A program made the translations under genes and the position numbers. The notes under the pieces were generated by a model. It saw only the letters and a list, made by a program, of their open reading frames with translations. It was not told the origin of the DNA and searched no databases. 64,000 nt of DNA. Source: Lachnospiraceae bacterium (GTDB lineage: Bacteria > Bacillota > Clostridia > Lachnospirales > Lachnospiraceae). Position 1 is the stretch's first letter. Every line of letters begins with the position of its first letter. The DNA lies in the NCBI GenBank assembly GCA_003979345.1, contig RYVZ01000003.1, forward strand, positions 62,001 through 126,000, read 5' to 3'. Positions 8,639 to 15,899 of this stretch are shown here, one piece after another.

Positions 8639-8667
8639 CAGGGACAGCTTATTGTCCCTGTTTTGTT
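8639..8667 (+). terminator. Intrinsic terminator after pgi
   Basis: CAGGGACA (8639-8646) pairs with TGTCCCTG (8653-8660) around a 6-nt loop, followed by TTTTGTTT. Confidence 0.8.
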
Positions 8668-8698
8668 TCTAATGGCAGATAAGTAACGGAGGATAAAG

Positions 8699-9664
8699 AT
8701 GAAGATCGTGATTTTGGAAAGAAACAGTGTCGGTACGGACGTACCGGTAGGGGTGTTTCATGAATTTGGTGAAGTGACGGAATATCCGAATACGGTTGCG
8801 CATAATACGGCGGAGCGTGTAAAAGATGCGGAGATCATCATTGCGAACAAAGCGCCGCTGAATGCGCAGACGTTAGCGGACGCGCCGGACGTGAAGCTGA
8901 TCTGTCTGTTTGCGACAGGCTTTGATAATGTGGACTTAGACTACTGCGCATCGCGCGGCATTAAAGTTGCTAATGTGGCGGGTTACTGCACGGAGGCGGT
9001 CGCACAGCATACGTTTACACTCGCGCTTTGGCTGACCGAAAAGATGAGCTTTTATGACAATTATGTCAAGTCGGGGGCTTACGCGGCACAGGACCGCTTT
9101 TCTAACTTTGATATGCCGTTTACGGAGCTGCATCAAAAGACATGGGGCATTGTCGGCATGGGCAATATCGGAAGCCGTGTTGCCGCGATCGCGCAGGCGT
9201 TCGGCTGCCATGTGATCTTTTATTCCGCATCGGGAAAAAGCACCTGTACAAGCTATGAACGAGTGGAGCTTTCCGAACTGCTTGCAAGAAGTGATGTACT
9301 ATCCCTGCACTGTCCGCTCTCCGAAAGGACGCGGAATCTGATCGGAATCGACGAGCTTAGGCAGATGAAAAAGTCGGCGGTATTGATCAACGTGGCACGC
9401 GGCCCGGTCGTCAACAACGCCGACCTTTATACTGCGCTGATGGAAAACACCATCGCGGCGGCAGGATTGGACGTATTGGAAAAAGAACCGATCACGGCAG
9501 ATAACCCGCTGTCTCTTATCAAGGACAGCACAAAGCTCATCATTACGCCCCATATGTCGTGGGGCAGCATCGAGTCGCGGACGCGGCTGGTCGGTGAAGT
9601 CACAGAAAATATCCGTGCATTTTTAAGCGGTAAGGATAGAAATATCGTGAATACCGGTCATTAA
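8699..9664 (+). CDS. D-2-hydroxyacid dehydrogenase, NAD-dependent
   Basis: Protein of 321 aa. The Rossmann motif GIVGMGNIGSRVA is at about 150-162. The catalytic Arg lies in NVARGPVV, the Glu in LDVLEKEP and the His in TPHMSWGS, the standard triad. The closest general class is glycerate/hydroxypyruvate reductase-like; substrate cannot be fixed from sequence. ACGGAGGATAAAG gives a good ribosome site before ATG 8699. It converges with the DUF4349 gene through a shared hairpin. Confidence 0.88.
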   Translation: MKIVILERNSVGTDVPVGVFHEFGEVTEYPNTVAHNTAERVKDAEIIIANKAPLNAQTLADAPDVKLICLFATGFDNVDLDYCASRGIKVANVAGYCTEAVAQHTFTLALWLTEKMSFYDNYVKSGAYAAQDRFSNFDMPFTELHQKTWGIVGMGNIGSRVAAIAQAFGCHVIFYSASGKSTCTSYERVELSELLARSDVLSLHCPLSERTRNLIGIDELRQMKKSAVLINVARGPVVNNADLYTALMENTIAAAGLDVLEKEPITADNPLSLIKDSTKLIITPHMSWGSIESRTRLVGEVTENIRAFLSGKDRNIVNTGH

Positions 9665-9676
9665 GCCGGAGCGGAG

Positions 9677-9702
9677 CTTCGGAAACTAGTTTGTTTCCGA
9701 AG
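9677..9702. terminator. Shared hairpin between convergent genes
   Basis: CTTCGGAAAC (9677-9686) pairs with GTTTCCGAAG (9693-9702). It lies 13 bp after the dehydrogenase stop and contains the stop codon of the opposing lipoprotein gene. There is no long T-run, so terminator strength is uncertain. Confidence 0.5.
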
Positions 9703-10963
9703 GCGGCTCATTCGTGGGCACATTTGTGCTGTCATCCTGCTGAGTGCCCTGAGAGGCATTCTGTGTTCCGTGGGCGTCCTGCGTGTTTTGGGCAGTCTGA
9801 ACTGTCTGTGCATCCTGGGATTGTAAGCCCGGTGCAGCCTGCATATTGTGATCCGTCTGTGCAGTCCGGGCATCCTGCGAGAACTGCATAGGCTGCATGA
9901 CCGGAGTCGTCTGTGCATTCTGCACTGCCTGCATGCCGCCCTGCGCGGCGGAAGTCTGATAAAACCGTGCCTTACGGGACCTGCGTTTTTTGGTAAGCAG
10001 GAGGATCACGATGATCAGGACTGCGATTAAGATCACATAGGGAATCAGCCGGATGATGAGGAATAGTGTTAATTCCAAAAATTCCACAAAGCCGCGTCCT
10101 GTATCGCTGACGGTTTTCAAGAGGCGGTCCGCAAACGTGTCGGTTTTTACCGGTTCGGAGACATATTCTTTTACCTCATTGATGGTGATATAAACATAGG
10201 AATAGGTTACATCCGTATTGATTTTGTTCATACGGCTTTTGATCCTCGCGATTTCAATCTGGATGTCTGTCAGTTCCCGCTCAATGGCGACAGCGTATTC
10301 GTCCTCGGTAATTCCTGCAAGCATTGCTATGTAGCGTTCTTCTTTGGCTTCGTATATCTCAAGAGAAGTGGAGAGATCGCGATATTCACTGCTTAAATTT
10401 TGTACGGAGGCGTTTTTGCTCCGCAGATCGCCCAGCTCACCGGCGGAGTTACAGAAAATGTCATAATTTCTGCTCGGAATCCGCAAAGTAGCTCTATAGG
10501 ACTGCCATTTTTCTTCCGATTCGGTATACCATTTGCCGTATGAACCGCCGTCGTCAAAGTTTTCCATTTCAATAAAACCGCCGTACTGGTCGATCAGAAC
10601 CTTCAAGCCGTTCACAGCGGCGGTAAAATCAAGTGTGTCGACGCTCATGGTACAGGAGTATACCAGCATCTCACGGTCGATTTCGTCTGCACTCAGACCG
10701 GAAGAGGTCTGACTGCTGTTGGAGGAAGCGGAGGATGCCGGTGTTTCTGCCGATTCCGGTTCAAATTCCGGATAAGCCTCCTCAGAGGCGTCAAGCGCGT
10801 AGTCATAGTCCGCAAAACCGCCCGATTCCGCCGCGGCGGAGTCTGCCTGGGTCATGTTTGTGACAGAACCGTTGAACAGAGGTTCTTCACTTTTTTGACC
10901 TGATCCACAGCCGGATAAAATCAGTACGGATGCTATTGCTGCACAGAATAATCGTTTTTTCAT
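9686..10963 (-). CDS. DUF4349-family lipoprotein
   Basis: Protein of 425 aa. Residues 1-21 are a lipoprotein signal with lipobox LILSGC. An acidic Ser/Ala-rich linker is followed by the DUF4349 core (LVYSCTMSVDTLDF, then the long Ile/Glu-rich helix around IEIARIKSRMNKINTDVTYSYVYI). A strong TM helix (FLIIRLIPYVILIAVLIIVI) follows, then a cytoplasmic Lys/Arg cluster and a Gln/Thr/Ala-rich tail of short imperfect repeats. The protein is thus anchored at both ends of its external domain. Role unknown in the family. GGGGAGGG 6 nt upstream supports ATG 10963; an in-frame GTG lies at 10969. Confidence 0.85.
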   Translation of the reverse strand: MKKRLFCAAIASVLILSGCGSGQKSEEPLFNGSVTNMTQADSAAAESGGFADYDYALDASEEAYPEFEPESAETPASSASSNSSQTSSGLSADEIDREMLVYSCTMSVDTLDFTAAVNGLKVLIDQYGGFIEMENFDDGGSYGKWYTESEEKWQSYRATLRIPSRNYDIFCNSAGELGDLRSKNASVQNLSSEYRDLSTSLEIYEAKEERYIAMLAGITEDEYAVAIERELTDIQIEIARIKSRMNKINTDVTYSYVYITINEVKEYVSEPVKTDTFADRLLKTVSDTGRGFVEFLELTLFLIIRLIPYVILIAVLIIVILLLTKKRRSRKARFYQTSAAQGGMQAVQNAQTTPVMQPMQFSQDARTAQTDHNMQAAPGLQSQDAQTVQTAQNTQDAHGTQNASQGTQQDDSTNVPTNEPPSETN

Positions 10964-11080
10964 AATCACCCTCCCCGTCAGGTTGTATATTTTGATGTGT
11001 TCCTGTTCAAGTGAAACAAAGATTGTTTCATTGGTTTCATATAATGATACGATTGAACATGGCTGTATTTATGGGGTTAT

Positions 11081-11121
11081 TTACAAAAAGTTGCTGGTAT
11101 TTCCATTTACCAGCAACTTTT
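11081..11121 (-). terminator. Intrinsic terminator after the HMGL-like gene
   Basis: AAAAGTTGCTGGTA (11086-11099) pairs with TACCAGCAACTTTT (11108-11121); on the minus strand the stem ends in a run of five T. Confidence 0.8.
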
Positions 11122-11150
11122 CCTGCTATTTTTATTTCATGAAGCGCTTT

Positions 11151-12125
11151 TCAATCTTTTCCGGTCAGCATGTTATAGAATTCTGTGTAATCCGTTCTTT
11201 TTTCACCTGTGTAGGCAATTGCCGAGCGCGGGTGCTGGTTTAAGATCCCCGTCAGCATATAGGGGACGTCATACCCCCAGAGCAGACCTTCGGCTTTCAG
11301 CTTTGTGATATGCTTCTCAATAAACTGAAGCGCAGGATACAGATTGTATTTCGGATTTTTCAAAAAGCCGAGCAGAAGTTCCATTGCGCAGTTGCCCGCA
11401 CCCCTGCCGAGGCAGCCGTAGGTAGCGTCTAAATAATTGACGCCGTCGCCAACTGCTTCGATCGTGTTGGCAAAAGCAAGCTGCTGGTTATTATGCGCAT
11501 GGATGCCGATCTCTTTTCCGTATTTGGCGCCGATTTCCATATAAAGATCACAAATGCGCGCAATCTGTTCCGGATAGAGGGAACCATAACTGTCCACAAT
11601 ATAGATCGCATCCACACTGGAGCGCGCGATGATCTCAAGCGCAGCTCTCCAGTCCTGCTCACCGCTCGTTGAGATCGCCATGATGTTACAAGTCGTTTCA
11701 TAACCTTTGCGGCTGGCATCCTCAATCATGTCAACGGCAGCGGGAATCTGGTGGATATAGGTTGCAACACGGATCATATCGATCGCGCTTTCCGAGCGGT
11801 TAACGATGTCGCGCTTATAATCGCAGCGGCCGACATCTGCCATGACAGAAATTTTCAGGTCGCTGTCATTGTCCCCGACAATTTCACGGATATCATCTTC
11901 CTTGCAGAATTTCCACTTGCCAAAGTCGGATTCATGAAACATTTCGGCAGATGCTTTATAACCAAACTCCATATAATCGACTCCCGCTCTGATGTTAGCG
12001 CGGTAGAGGTCTTTTACAAATTCGTCTGTAAAGAAGAAGTTGTTGACAAGACCGCCGTCGCGCAGGGTTGCGTCGAGTACGCGGATTTCCGGGCGAAAAT
12101 CAAGGAGTTTTGCAATTTCTTTCAT
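11151..12125 (-). CDS. HMGL-like aldolase (4-hydroxy-2-oxovalerate aldolase / DRE-TIM family)
   Basis: Protein of 324 aa with a DRE-TIM metallolyase barrel. VLDATLRDGGLVNNF at residues 20-35 is the D-x-T-L-R-D signature, and GIHAHNNQQLAFANTIEAV supplies the metal-binding HxH. YLDATYGCLGRGAGNCAMELL is the C-terminal active-site strand. Family members catalyse aldol or Claisen chemistry on 2-oxo acids. The usual partner, an acylating acetaldehyde dehydrogenase, is not adjacent, so the substrate is open. The gene stands alone with its own promoter, leader and terminator. Confidence 0.82.
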   Translation of the reverse strand: MKEIAKLLDFRPEIRVLDATLRDGGLVNNFFFTDEFVKDLYRANIRAGVDYMEFGYKASAEMFHESDFGKWKFCKEDDIREIVGDNDSDLKISVMADVGRCDYKRDIVNRSESAIDMIRVATYIHQIPAAVDMIEDASRKGYETTCNIMAISTSGEQDWRAALEIIARSSVDAIYIVDSYGSLYPEQIARICDLYMEIGAKYGKEIGIHAHNNQQLAFANTIEAVGDGVNYLDATYGCLGRGAGNCAMELLLGFLKNPKYNLYPALQFIEKHITKLKAEGLLWGYDVPYMLTGILNQHPRSAIAYTGEKRTDYTEFYNMLTGKD

Positions 12126-12203
12126 AGTAATGGAACCTTCCTTTCTACTGGTGATACCATAAGACAGCGTTGTTTAGAGAGTGCGGACTGTCCAAAGTCA
12201 ATC

Positions 12204-12232
12204 GCACGTTAAAGTGTAACGCTTCAACGTGC
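12204..12232 (-). other. Leader hairpin of the HMGL-like gene
   Basis: Arms GCACGTT (12204-12210) and AACGTGC (12226-12232) lie about 20 nt into a roughly 120-nt leader. No T-run follows and no known riboswitch class was recognised. Confidence 0.4.
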
Positions 12233-12252
12233 TAAAAAACCATTGCCCTATA

Positions 12253-12280
12253 AGTATACCATATAAAATGAAAATGCCAA
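12253..12280 (-). promoter_or_regulatory. Promoter of the HMGL-like gene
   Basis: On the minus strand TTGGCA (12280-12275), 16-bp spacer, TATACT (12258-12253). This leaves an untranslated leader of about 120 nt. Confidence 0.6.
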
Positions 12281-12341
12281 CCCCTAAAATGAAGAGAGCT
12301 TCTTTAATTTTAAGTCCCGTAGAAGAGCGAAAAGCAGAGGA

Positions 12342-13037
12342 TTAAAGACTTTTCAGCATGGATTCCACAAGTTTTGCGGAATGCAGGGCAGCGCCGTGCT
12401 CGAAGGTGGGATAATCCATTTGTGCGCTGTCATCCGCCTTATCGGATATAGCGCGGATGATGACGAATGGGAGTCCGTTTAAGTATGCTGCCTGCGCGAT
12501 CGCGGCGCCTTCCATTTCGGTGCAGCAGGCGTCAAACGTTTGAATAAGAAACTCTTTTCTCTCTTTGGAGGAGATAAACTGGTCGCCACTGACAACGCGG
12601 CCGCGGAATACCTGAATGTCGGGATTGACTTTCCGGCAGAGTGATTCGGCTGTGTCGCAAAGCGTTTTGTCCGCCTCAAAGGAAAAAACCGGAATCTGGG
12701 GAATCTGTCCGGTCTGGTAGCCGAACACGGTCACATCCATATCATGCTGAAGCGCATCTGTGGAAACGACGATATCCCCGATGTTGATCTCAGCGCGCAG
12801 GGAGCCTGCGACACCTGTATTTATGACATGAGTGACAGAAAAAAGATCGTGGAGAATCTGAACGCAGATACCTGCGTTGACCTTGCCGATCCCGCATTTC
12901 ACGATCACGACCGGGGTATCGTTTAGGGTGCCGTCAAAAAATTCCATGGAGGCAACGGTTTTTGCTGACATAACCGTCATTTTTTCTTTGAGTGTGGCGA
13001 TCTCCAAATCCATTGCTCCGATAATTCCTATTTTCAT
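12342..13037 (-). CDS. mtnN: 5'-methylthioadenosine/S-adenosylhomocysteine nucleosidase
   Basis: Protein of 231 aa, standard length. It cleaves S-adenosylhomocysteine (and MTA) to adenine plus the ribosyl product, here S-ribosylhomocysteine for LuxS. GAMDLEIATLKEKM at the N-terminus, NTGVAGSL, the base-specificity segment CCTEMEGAAIAQAAY with catalytic Glu, and RAISDKADDSAQMDY with catalytic Asp are all present. It lies 61 bp behind luxS on the same strand, so the two successive steps of the methyl cycle appear co-transcribed. Confidence 0.95.
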   Translation of the reverse strand: MKIGIIGAMDLEIATLKEKMTVMSAKTVASMEFFDGTLNDTPVVIVKCGIGKVNAGICVQILHDLFSVTHVINTGVAGSLRAEINIGDIVVSTDALQHDMDVTVFGYQTGQIPQIPVFSFEADKTLCDTAESLCRKVNPDIQVFRGRVVSGDQFISSKERKEFLIQTFDACCTEMEGAAIAQAAYLNGLPFVIIRAISDKADDSAQMDYPTFEHGAALHSAKLVESMLKSL

Positions 13038-13098
13038 CTGTTTGATTTCCTTTCTTGTGTGTGATATGAAATATTCATAAGTTCCTTTATTGCGAGTA

Positions 13099-13578
13099 TT
13101 ATTGCGGATAGATCAGGTGCGCGTCATCGATCTGGTAAAGGATCTGATCGAGATACCGTGCGGCAAGATAGTTCGCCATGCCGAGGTTCATATCGAGATA
13201 ATTGCCGCAGTCTTTTGGGCTCGCCCCCGGAACTTCGCCCTTGAAATCACGGATAAATTCATACATTTCAATCATGAGAGGCATGATGTCTTTGGAAGAA
13301 AGATCACCGGCAATAAGGAGATAGAAACCCGTCCGGCATCCCATGGGACCAAAGTAGACGACTTTGCCTTTGTATTCTTTGTGGTTGCGCAGGAAGGTTG
13401 CACCAAGGTGTTCGATCGTATGGACTTCTGCTGTATTCATGACAGGCTCGTCATTTGGCGAAGTCATGCGAAGGTCAAAGGTGGTGATGGTTTCATTGCC
13501 GACATGATCTTTGCGCGATACATAAACGCCTGGCACTAGCTTTAAGTGATCGATCGTAAAACTGGTTATTTTTTCCAT
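13099..13578 (-). CDS. luxS: S-ribosylhomocysteine lyase
   Basis: Protein of 159 aa. LuxS cleaves S-ribosylhomocysteine to homocysteine and DPD, the precursor of autoinducer-2. The metal-binding motif HTIEHLGATFLRN and the GPMGCRTGFYLL segment with the catalytic Cys are intact, and the third metal ligand Cys is in KDCGNY. GGAGG 6 nt upstream decides for ATG 13578 over an in-frame start at 13599. First gene of a luxS-mtnN operon, divergent from the PerR-like gene. Confidence 0.96.
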   Translation of the reverse strand: MEKITSFTIDHLKLVPGVYVSRKDHVGNETITTFDLRMTSPNDEPVMNTAEVHTIEHLGATFLRNHKEYKGKVVYFGPMGCRTGFYLLIAGDLSSKDIMPLMIEMYEFIRDFKGEVPGASPKDCGNYLDMNLGMANYLAARYLDQILYQIDDAHLIYPQ

Positions 13579-13665
13579 AGAAAATCCTCCGTTCTTCATA
13601 ATAAAAGGGGTGCGAAAAGCGTTGTCATCCCACGATCCGCTGATCTAAATTGATATCTAGGCATC

Positions 13666-13694
13666 AGTATAGCACGAAAAATTCTTTTTTACAA
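13666..13694 (-). promoter_or_regulatory. Promoter of luxS-mtnN
   Basis: On the minus strand TTGTAA (13694-13689), exact 17-bp spacer, TATACT (13671-13666). Only 7 bp separate it from the -35 of the divergent perR-like promoter. Confidence 0.65.
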
Positions 13695-13701
13695 AAGGCT
13701 A

Positions 13702-13729
13702 TTGACATTGTATCAAAAATAGATATAAT
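13702..13729 (+). promoter_or_regulatory. Promoter of the perR-like gene
   Basis: Consensus TTGACA (13702-13707), 16-bp spacer, consensus TATAAT (13724-13729). The predicted start point falls inside the adjacent palindrome at 13734-13748. Confidence 0.75.
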
Positions 13730-13733
13730 AAAA

Positions 13734-13748
13734 CAGTAATCATTACTG
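13734..13748 (+). promoter_or_regulatory. Fur/PerR-type 7-1-7 operator
   Basis: CAGTAATCATTACTG is a perfect 7-1-7 palindrome, the geometry of Fur-family boxes, placed over the predicted transcription start. Autoregulation by the adjacent gene is the simplest reading. Confidence 0.65.
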
Positions 13749-13769
13749 ATTTTGAGAAAGGACAATAGA

Positions 13770-14171
13770 ATGGCGTTAAAATACAGCAGACAGCGGGAGG
13801 CGATCAAGGAATTTCTCTGTACGAGAAAAGATCATCCGACGGCAGACGTTGTCTATGCAAATGTGAGCAGGATATATCCCAATATCAGTCTCGGAACGGT
13901 ATACCGGAATCTGACCCTGCTTGCCGATATGGGTGAGATCCAGCGGCTGCATTTGGGAGACGGTCAGGATCATTTTGATGCGGATACGTCGGAGCATTAT
14001 CATTTTGTCTGCCAGAAATGCGGCAGGGTGATCGATCTGCAGATGGAGAGTATAGAGCGGATCAATGAGCTTGCCGGAGTTGGATTCGACGGACAGATCG
14101 CGGGGCATATCACTTACTTTTACGGCGTCTGCGGGGATTGCAGCGCGGAGGGGACACAGAGTGTGGGCTGA
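13770..14171 (+). CDS. perR: Fur-family regulator, PerR-like
   Basis: Protein of 133 aa with an N-terminal winged helix (ISLGTVYRNLTLLADMGEIQ) and a C-terminal dimerisation/metal domain. Structural zinc ligands are CQKCG and CGDC. The regulatory site reads HFDADTSEHYHFVC followed by RVIDLQ: the Asp residues match PerR (Asp85/Asp104 of the Bacillus protein), where Fur has Glu at the second place. PerR senses peroxide through metal-catalysed His oxidation. AGAAAGGA precedes ATG 13770; a TTG at 13752 is less likely. Reverse rubrerythrin is the next gene, a typical PerR target. Confidence 0.85.
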   Translation: MALKYSRQREAIKEFLCTRKDHPTADVVYANVSRIYPNISLGTVYRNLTLLADMGEIQRLHLGDGQDHFDADTSEHYHFVCQKCGRVIDLQMESIERINELAGVGFDGQIAGHITYFYGVCGDCSAEGTQSVG

Positions 14172-14300
14172 AGGGACGCGTCAGCACGGGAAATCCGGCT
14201 CTTATAGATATGACAACGCGCGGCATTGCCGCCATAAAGAGAATGATCATGGGTACATGCCCATATCAAAATAATGATAACAGGAAAAGGAGAAAAAGCT

Positions 14301-14840
14301 ATGAAATTTGTATGTTCCGTATGTGGTTATGTGTATGAAGGCGACAAGGCACCGGAGGTATGCCCGGTATGTAAGGCACCGGCTGACAAGTTTGTTGCGC
14401 AGGGTGACGAGATGACATGGGCAGCAGAGCACGTGGTTGGCGTTGCACAGGGTGTTTCCGAGGATATCATTGCTGATTTGAGGGCAAACTTCAACGGCGA
14501 GTGCTCTGAGGTTGGTATGTATCTTGCAATGGCGAGAGTCGCACATCGTGAGGGCTATCCTGAAATTGGTTTGTATTACGAGAAAGCAGCATGGGAGGAA
14601 GCGGAGCATGCTGCTAAGTTTGCCGAGCTGCTCGGTGAAGTGGTAACGGATTCCACAAAGAAGAATCTGCAGATGCGTGTGGAGGCAGAGAACGGCGCGA
14701 CTGCAGGCAAGACCGATCTTGCAAAACGTGCGAAAGCGGCAAATCTTGATGCGATCCATGATACCGTTCATGAAATGGCAAGGGATGAGGCAAGACACGG
14801 CAAAGCATTTGCCGGACTATTGAAGAGATACTTCGGTTAA
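14301..14840 (+). CDS. Reverse rubrerythrin (N-terminal rubredoxin, C-terminal diiron domain)
   Basis: Protein of 179 aa. Residues 1-35 are a rubredoxin domain (CSVCGYVYEGD and CPVCKAPADKF give the FeCys4 site). The rest is a ferritin-like four-helix domain with diiron ligands in NFNGECSEVGMYLAMA, WEEAEHAAKFAEL and MARDEARHGKAFAGLL. This order is the reverse of classical rubrerythrin and matches clostridial O2/H2O2-reducing NADH-dependent peroxidases. AAAGGAG gives the start at 14301. Likely expressed under the PerR-like regulator. Its last codons form the first unit of the 55-bp tandem repeat downstream. Confidence 0.92.
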   Translation: MKFVCSVCGYVYEGDKAPEVCPVCKAPADKFVAQGDEMTWAAEHVVGVAQGVSEDIIADLRANFNGECSEVGMYLAMARVAHREGYPEIGLYYEKAAWEEAEHAAKFAELLGEVVTDSTKKNLQMRVEAENGATAGKTDLAKRAKAANLDAIHDTVHEMARDEARHGKAFAGLLKRYFG

Positions 14841-15063
14841 GGCGAGAGCAAATGCTTTTGCATTTGCCGGACTATTGAAGAGATACTTCGGTTAAGGCGA
14901 GAGCAGATGCTTTTGCATTTGCCGGACTATTGAAGAGATACTTCGGTTAAGGTGAGAGCAAATGCTTTTGCATTTGCCGGACTATTGAAGAGATACTTTA
15001 GTTAAGGCGAGAGCAAATGCTTTTGCATTTGTCAGACTGTTAGAGAGATATTTCGGTTAAGGC
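14811..15063 (+). repeat. 55-bp tandem repeat derived from the 3' end of the rubrerythrin gene
   Basis: Units start at 14811, 14866, 14921, 14976 and 15031 (the last partial, more diverged). Unit 1 is the end of the rubrerythrin gene, coding AGLLKRYFG and the stop; the others copy this end plus about 25 bp of the 3' flank. Every junction carries the hairpin GCAAATGC-TTTT-GCATTTGC (first at 14848-14867). There are no unique spacers, so this is not a CRISPR array. Copies decay with distance from the gene. Confidence 0.9.
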
Positions 15064-15111
15064 AGGACTCCTGAGGAGACATTTTGCAAGTGAGAAATAG
15101 CATATCCTGGA

Positions 15112-15354
15112 GTGCGGGGAGAGGAACAGAAGTGTGGGTTCCTCTCCCTTTTCGGTATAGTACATTATCTTGGTTTATCAAGCGGGATGAATATGATGTT
15201 TACCACAGCCGCCGGTTTTATTTCCGGCAGAAATGATGTGGAGTCCTGTTTACAAACAGGAGAAATCATAGAGGACTACCCGGATGATTTTCTAAACCCC
15301 GGTGTCTTATTTTGGGATATGCGAGGGGCAATAATCATGTGTATGTATTGTTAA
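15112..15354 (+). pseudogene. Decayed DUF4258 toxin-like gene
   Basis: An 80-codon frame contains RNDVESCLQTGEIIEDYPDD, characteristic of DUF4258 proteins that pair with YgiT/MqsA-like antitoxins. Near 15300 the homology moves to another frame, which reads CLILGYARGNNHVYVL, the expected continuation. The frameshift and the poor N-terminus indicate a dead gene. The antitoxin remnant follows immediately. Confidence 0.65.
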
Positions 15355-15564
15355 TGCAAAACTGCCATTCCATCTGTCGCAACGTATGTAGTTAATTATA
15401 AACATTGTATCATCATCGTTAAAAATGTTCCTTGTGAGGAATGTGGACAGTATGGAGAGAAATATTATTCCGATGAAGTTGCCAAACAGCTTGAAAATCT
15501 TGTTGATATCGCGAAACAGATTATGCAGGAAATTGCCATTATTGATTATACAAAAGCCGCATAA
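15355..15564 (+). pseudogene. Truncated YgiT/MqsA-type zinc-finger antitoxin
   Basis: A frame of 69 codons without a start codon reads YVVNYKHCIIIVKNVPCEEC, then GQYGEKYYSDEVAKQLENLV and a helix up to the stop at 15564. This is the zinc-finger N-domain of YgiT-type antitoxins from the second CxxC onward. The first CxxC, the start, and the DNA-binding C-domain found in full-length MqsA are absent, although many short family members also lack that C-domain. Confidence 0.65.
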
Positions 15565-15586
15565 TCACACTATGTACGAAGCCATT

Positions 15587-15730
15587 TTATTGATTGCTGC
15601 CCTCAAAAGACAAATAAAAGGTTCTTCTATTTTCAATCAATTCTGCTTCAAAAAATCTCTCATATAAATGCATATTTCCCCATGCTTCATCCTTTACAAA
15701 TAACTTATGTTTGCAATCTGCGTTTGTAAT
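15587..15730 (-). pseudogene. Possible gene fragment of unknown origin
   Basis: A 47-codon minus-strand frame without an obvious start contains KLFVKDEAWGNMHLYERFFE and ends FYLSFEGSNQ. The composition looks coding, but no family was recognised. It lies in the same decayed island as the toxin-antitoxin remnants. Confidence 0.25.
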
Positions 15731-15899
15731 CTACATAGAAGCGGGGGCTGACGGAAAGAAACATTTCAATAGGAAATTCATGGCTGATTTAATATTTTTT
15801 TTATAATAATTCGGCAAGTGTTTATGGAAACTGTCTGTAGAGTGTACTATAATAAAAAAATAGAAACGGGCGTAAGATAAAGGCGGACGGGAGGTACGG
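15731..15899. other. AT-rich intergenic stretch before the histidine kinase
   Basis: No gene seen. TATAAT at about 15848-15853 could be the -10 of the kinase/regulator operon, but no good -35 is present at standard spacing. With 15064-15111 this completes the non-coding parts of the 836-bp gap. Confidence 0.4.

Noticed and set aside
13579..13665. SAM or SAH riboswitch before luxS-mtnN
   Set aside because: Leader of about 80 nt with no recognisable SAM/SAH core and no terminator hairpin.
14811..15063. CRISPR-like array
   Set aside because: The 55-bp units are head to tail without unique spacers and are copies of the rubrerythrin 3' end.
15112..15354. Intact small gene
   Set aside because: DUF4258 homology switches frame near 15300, so it is a pseudogene.
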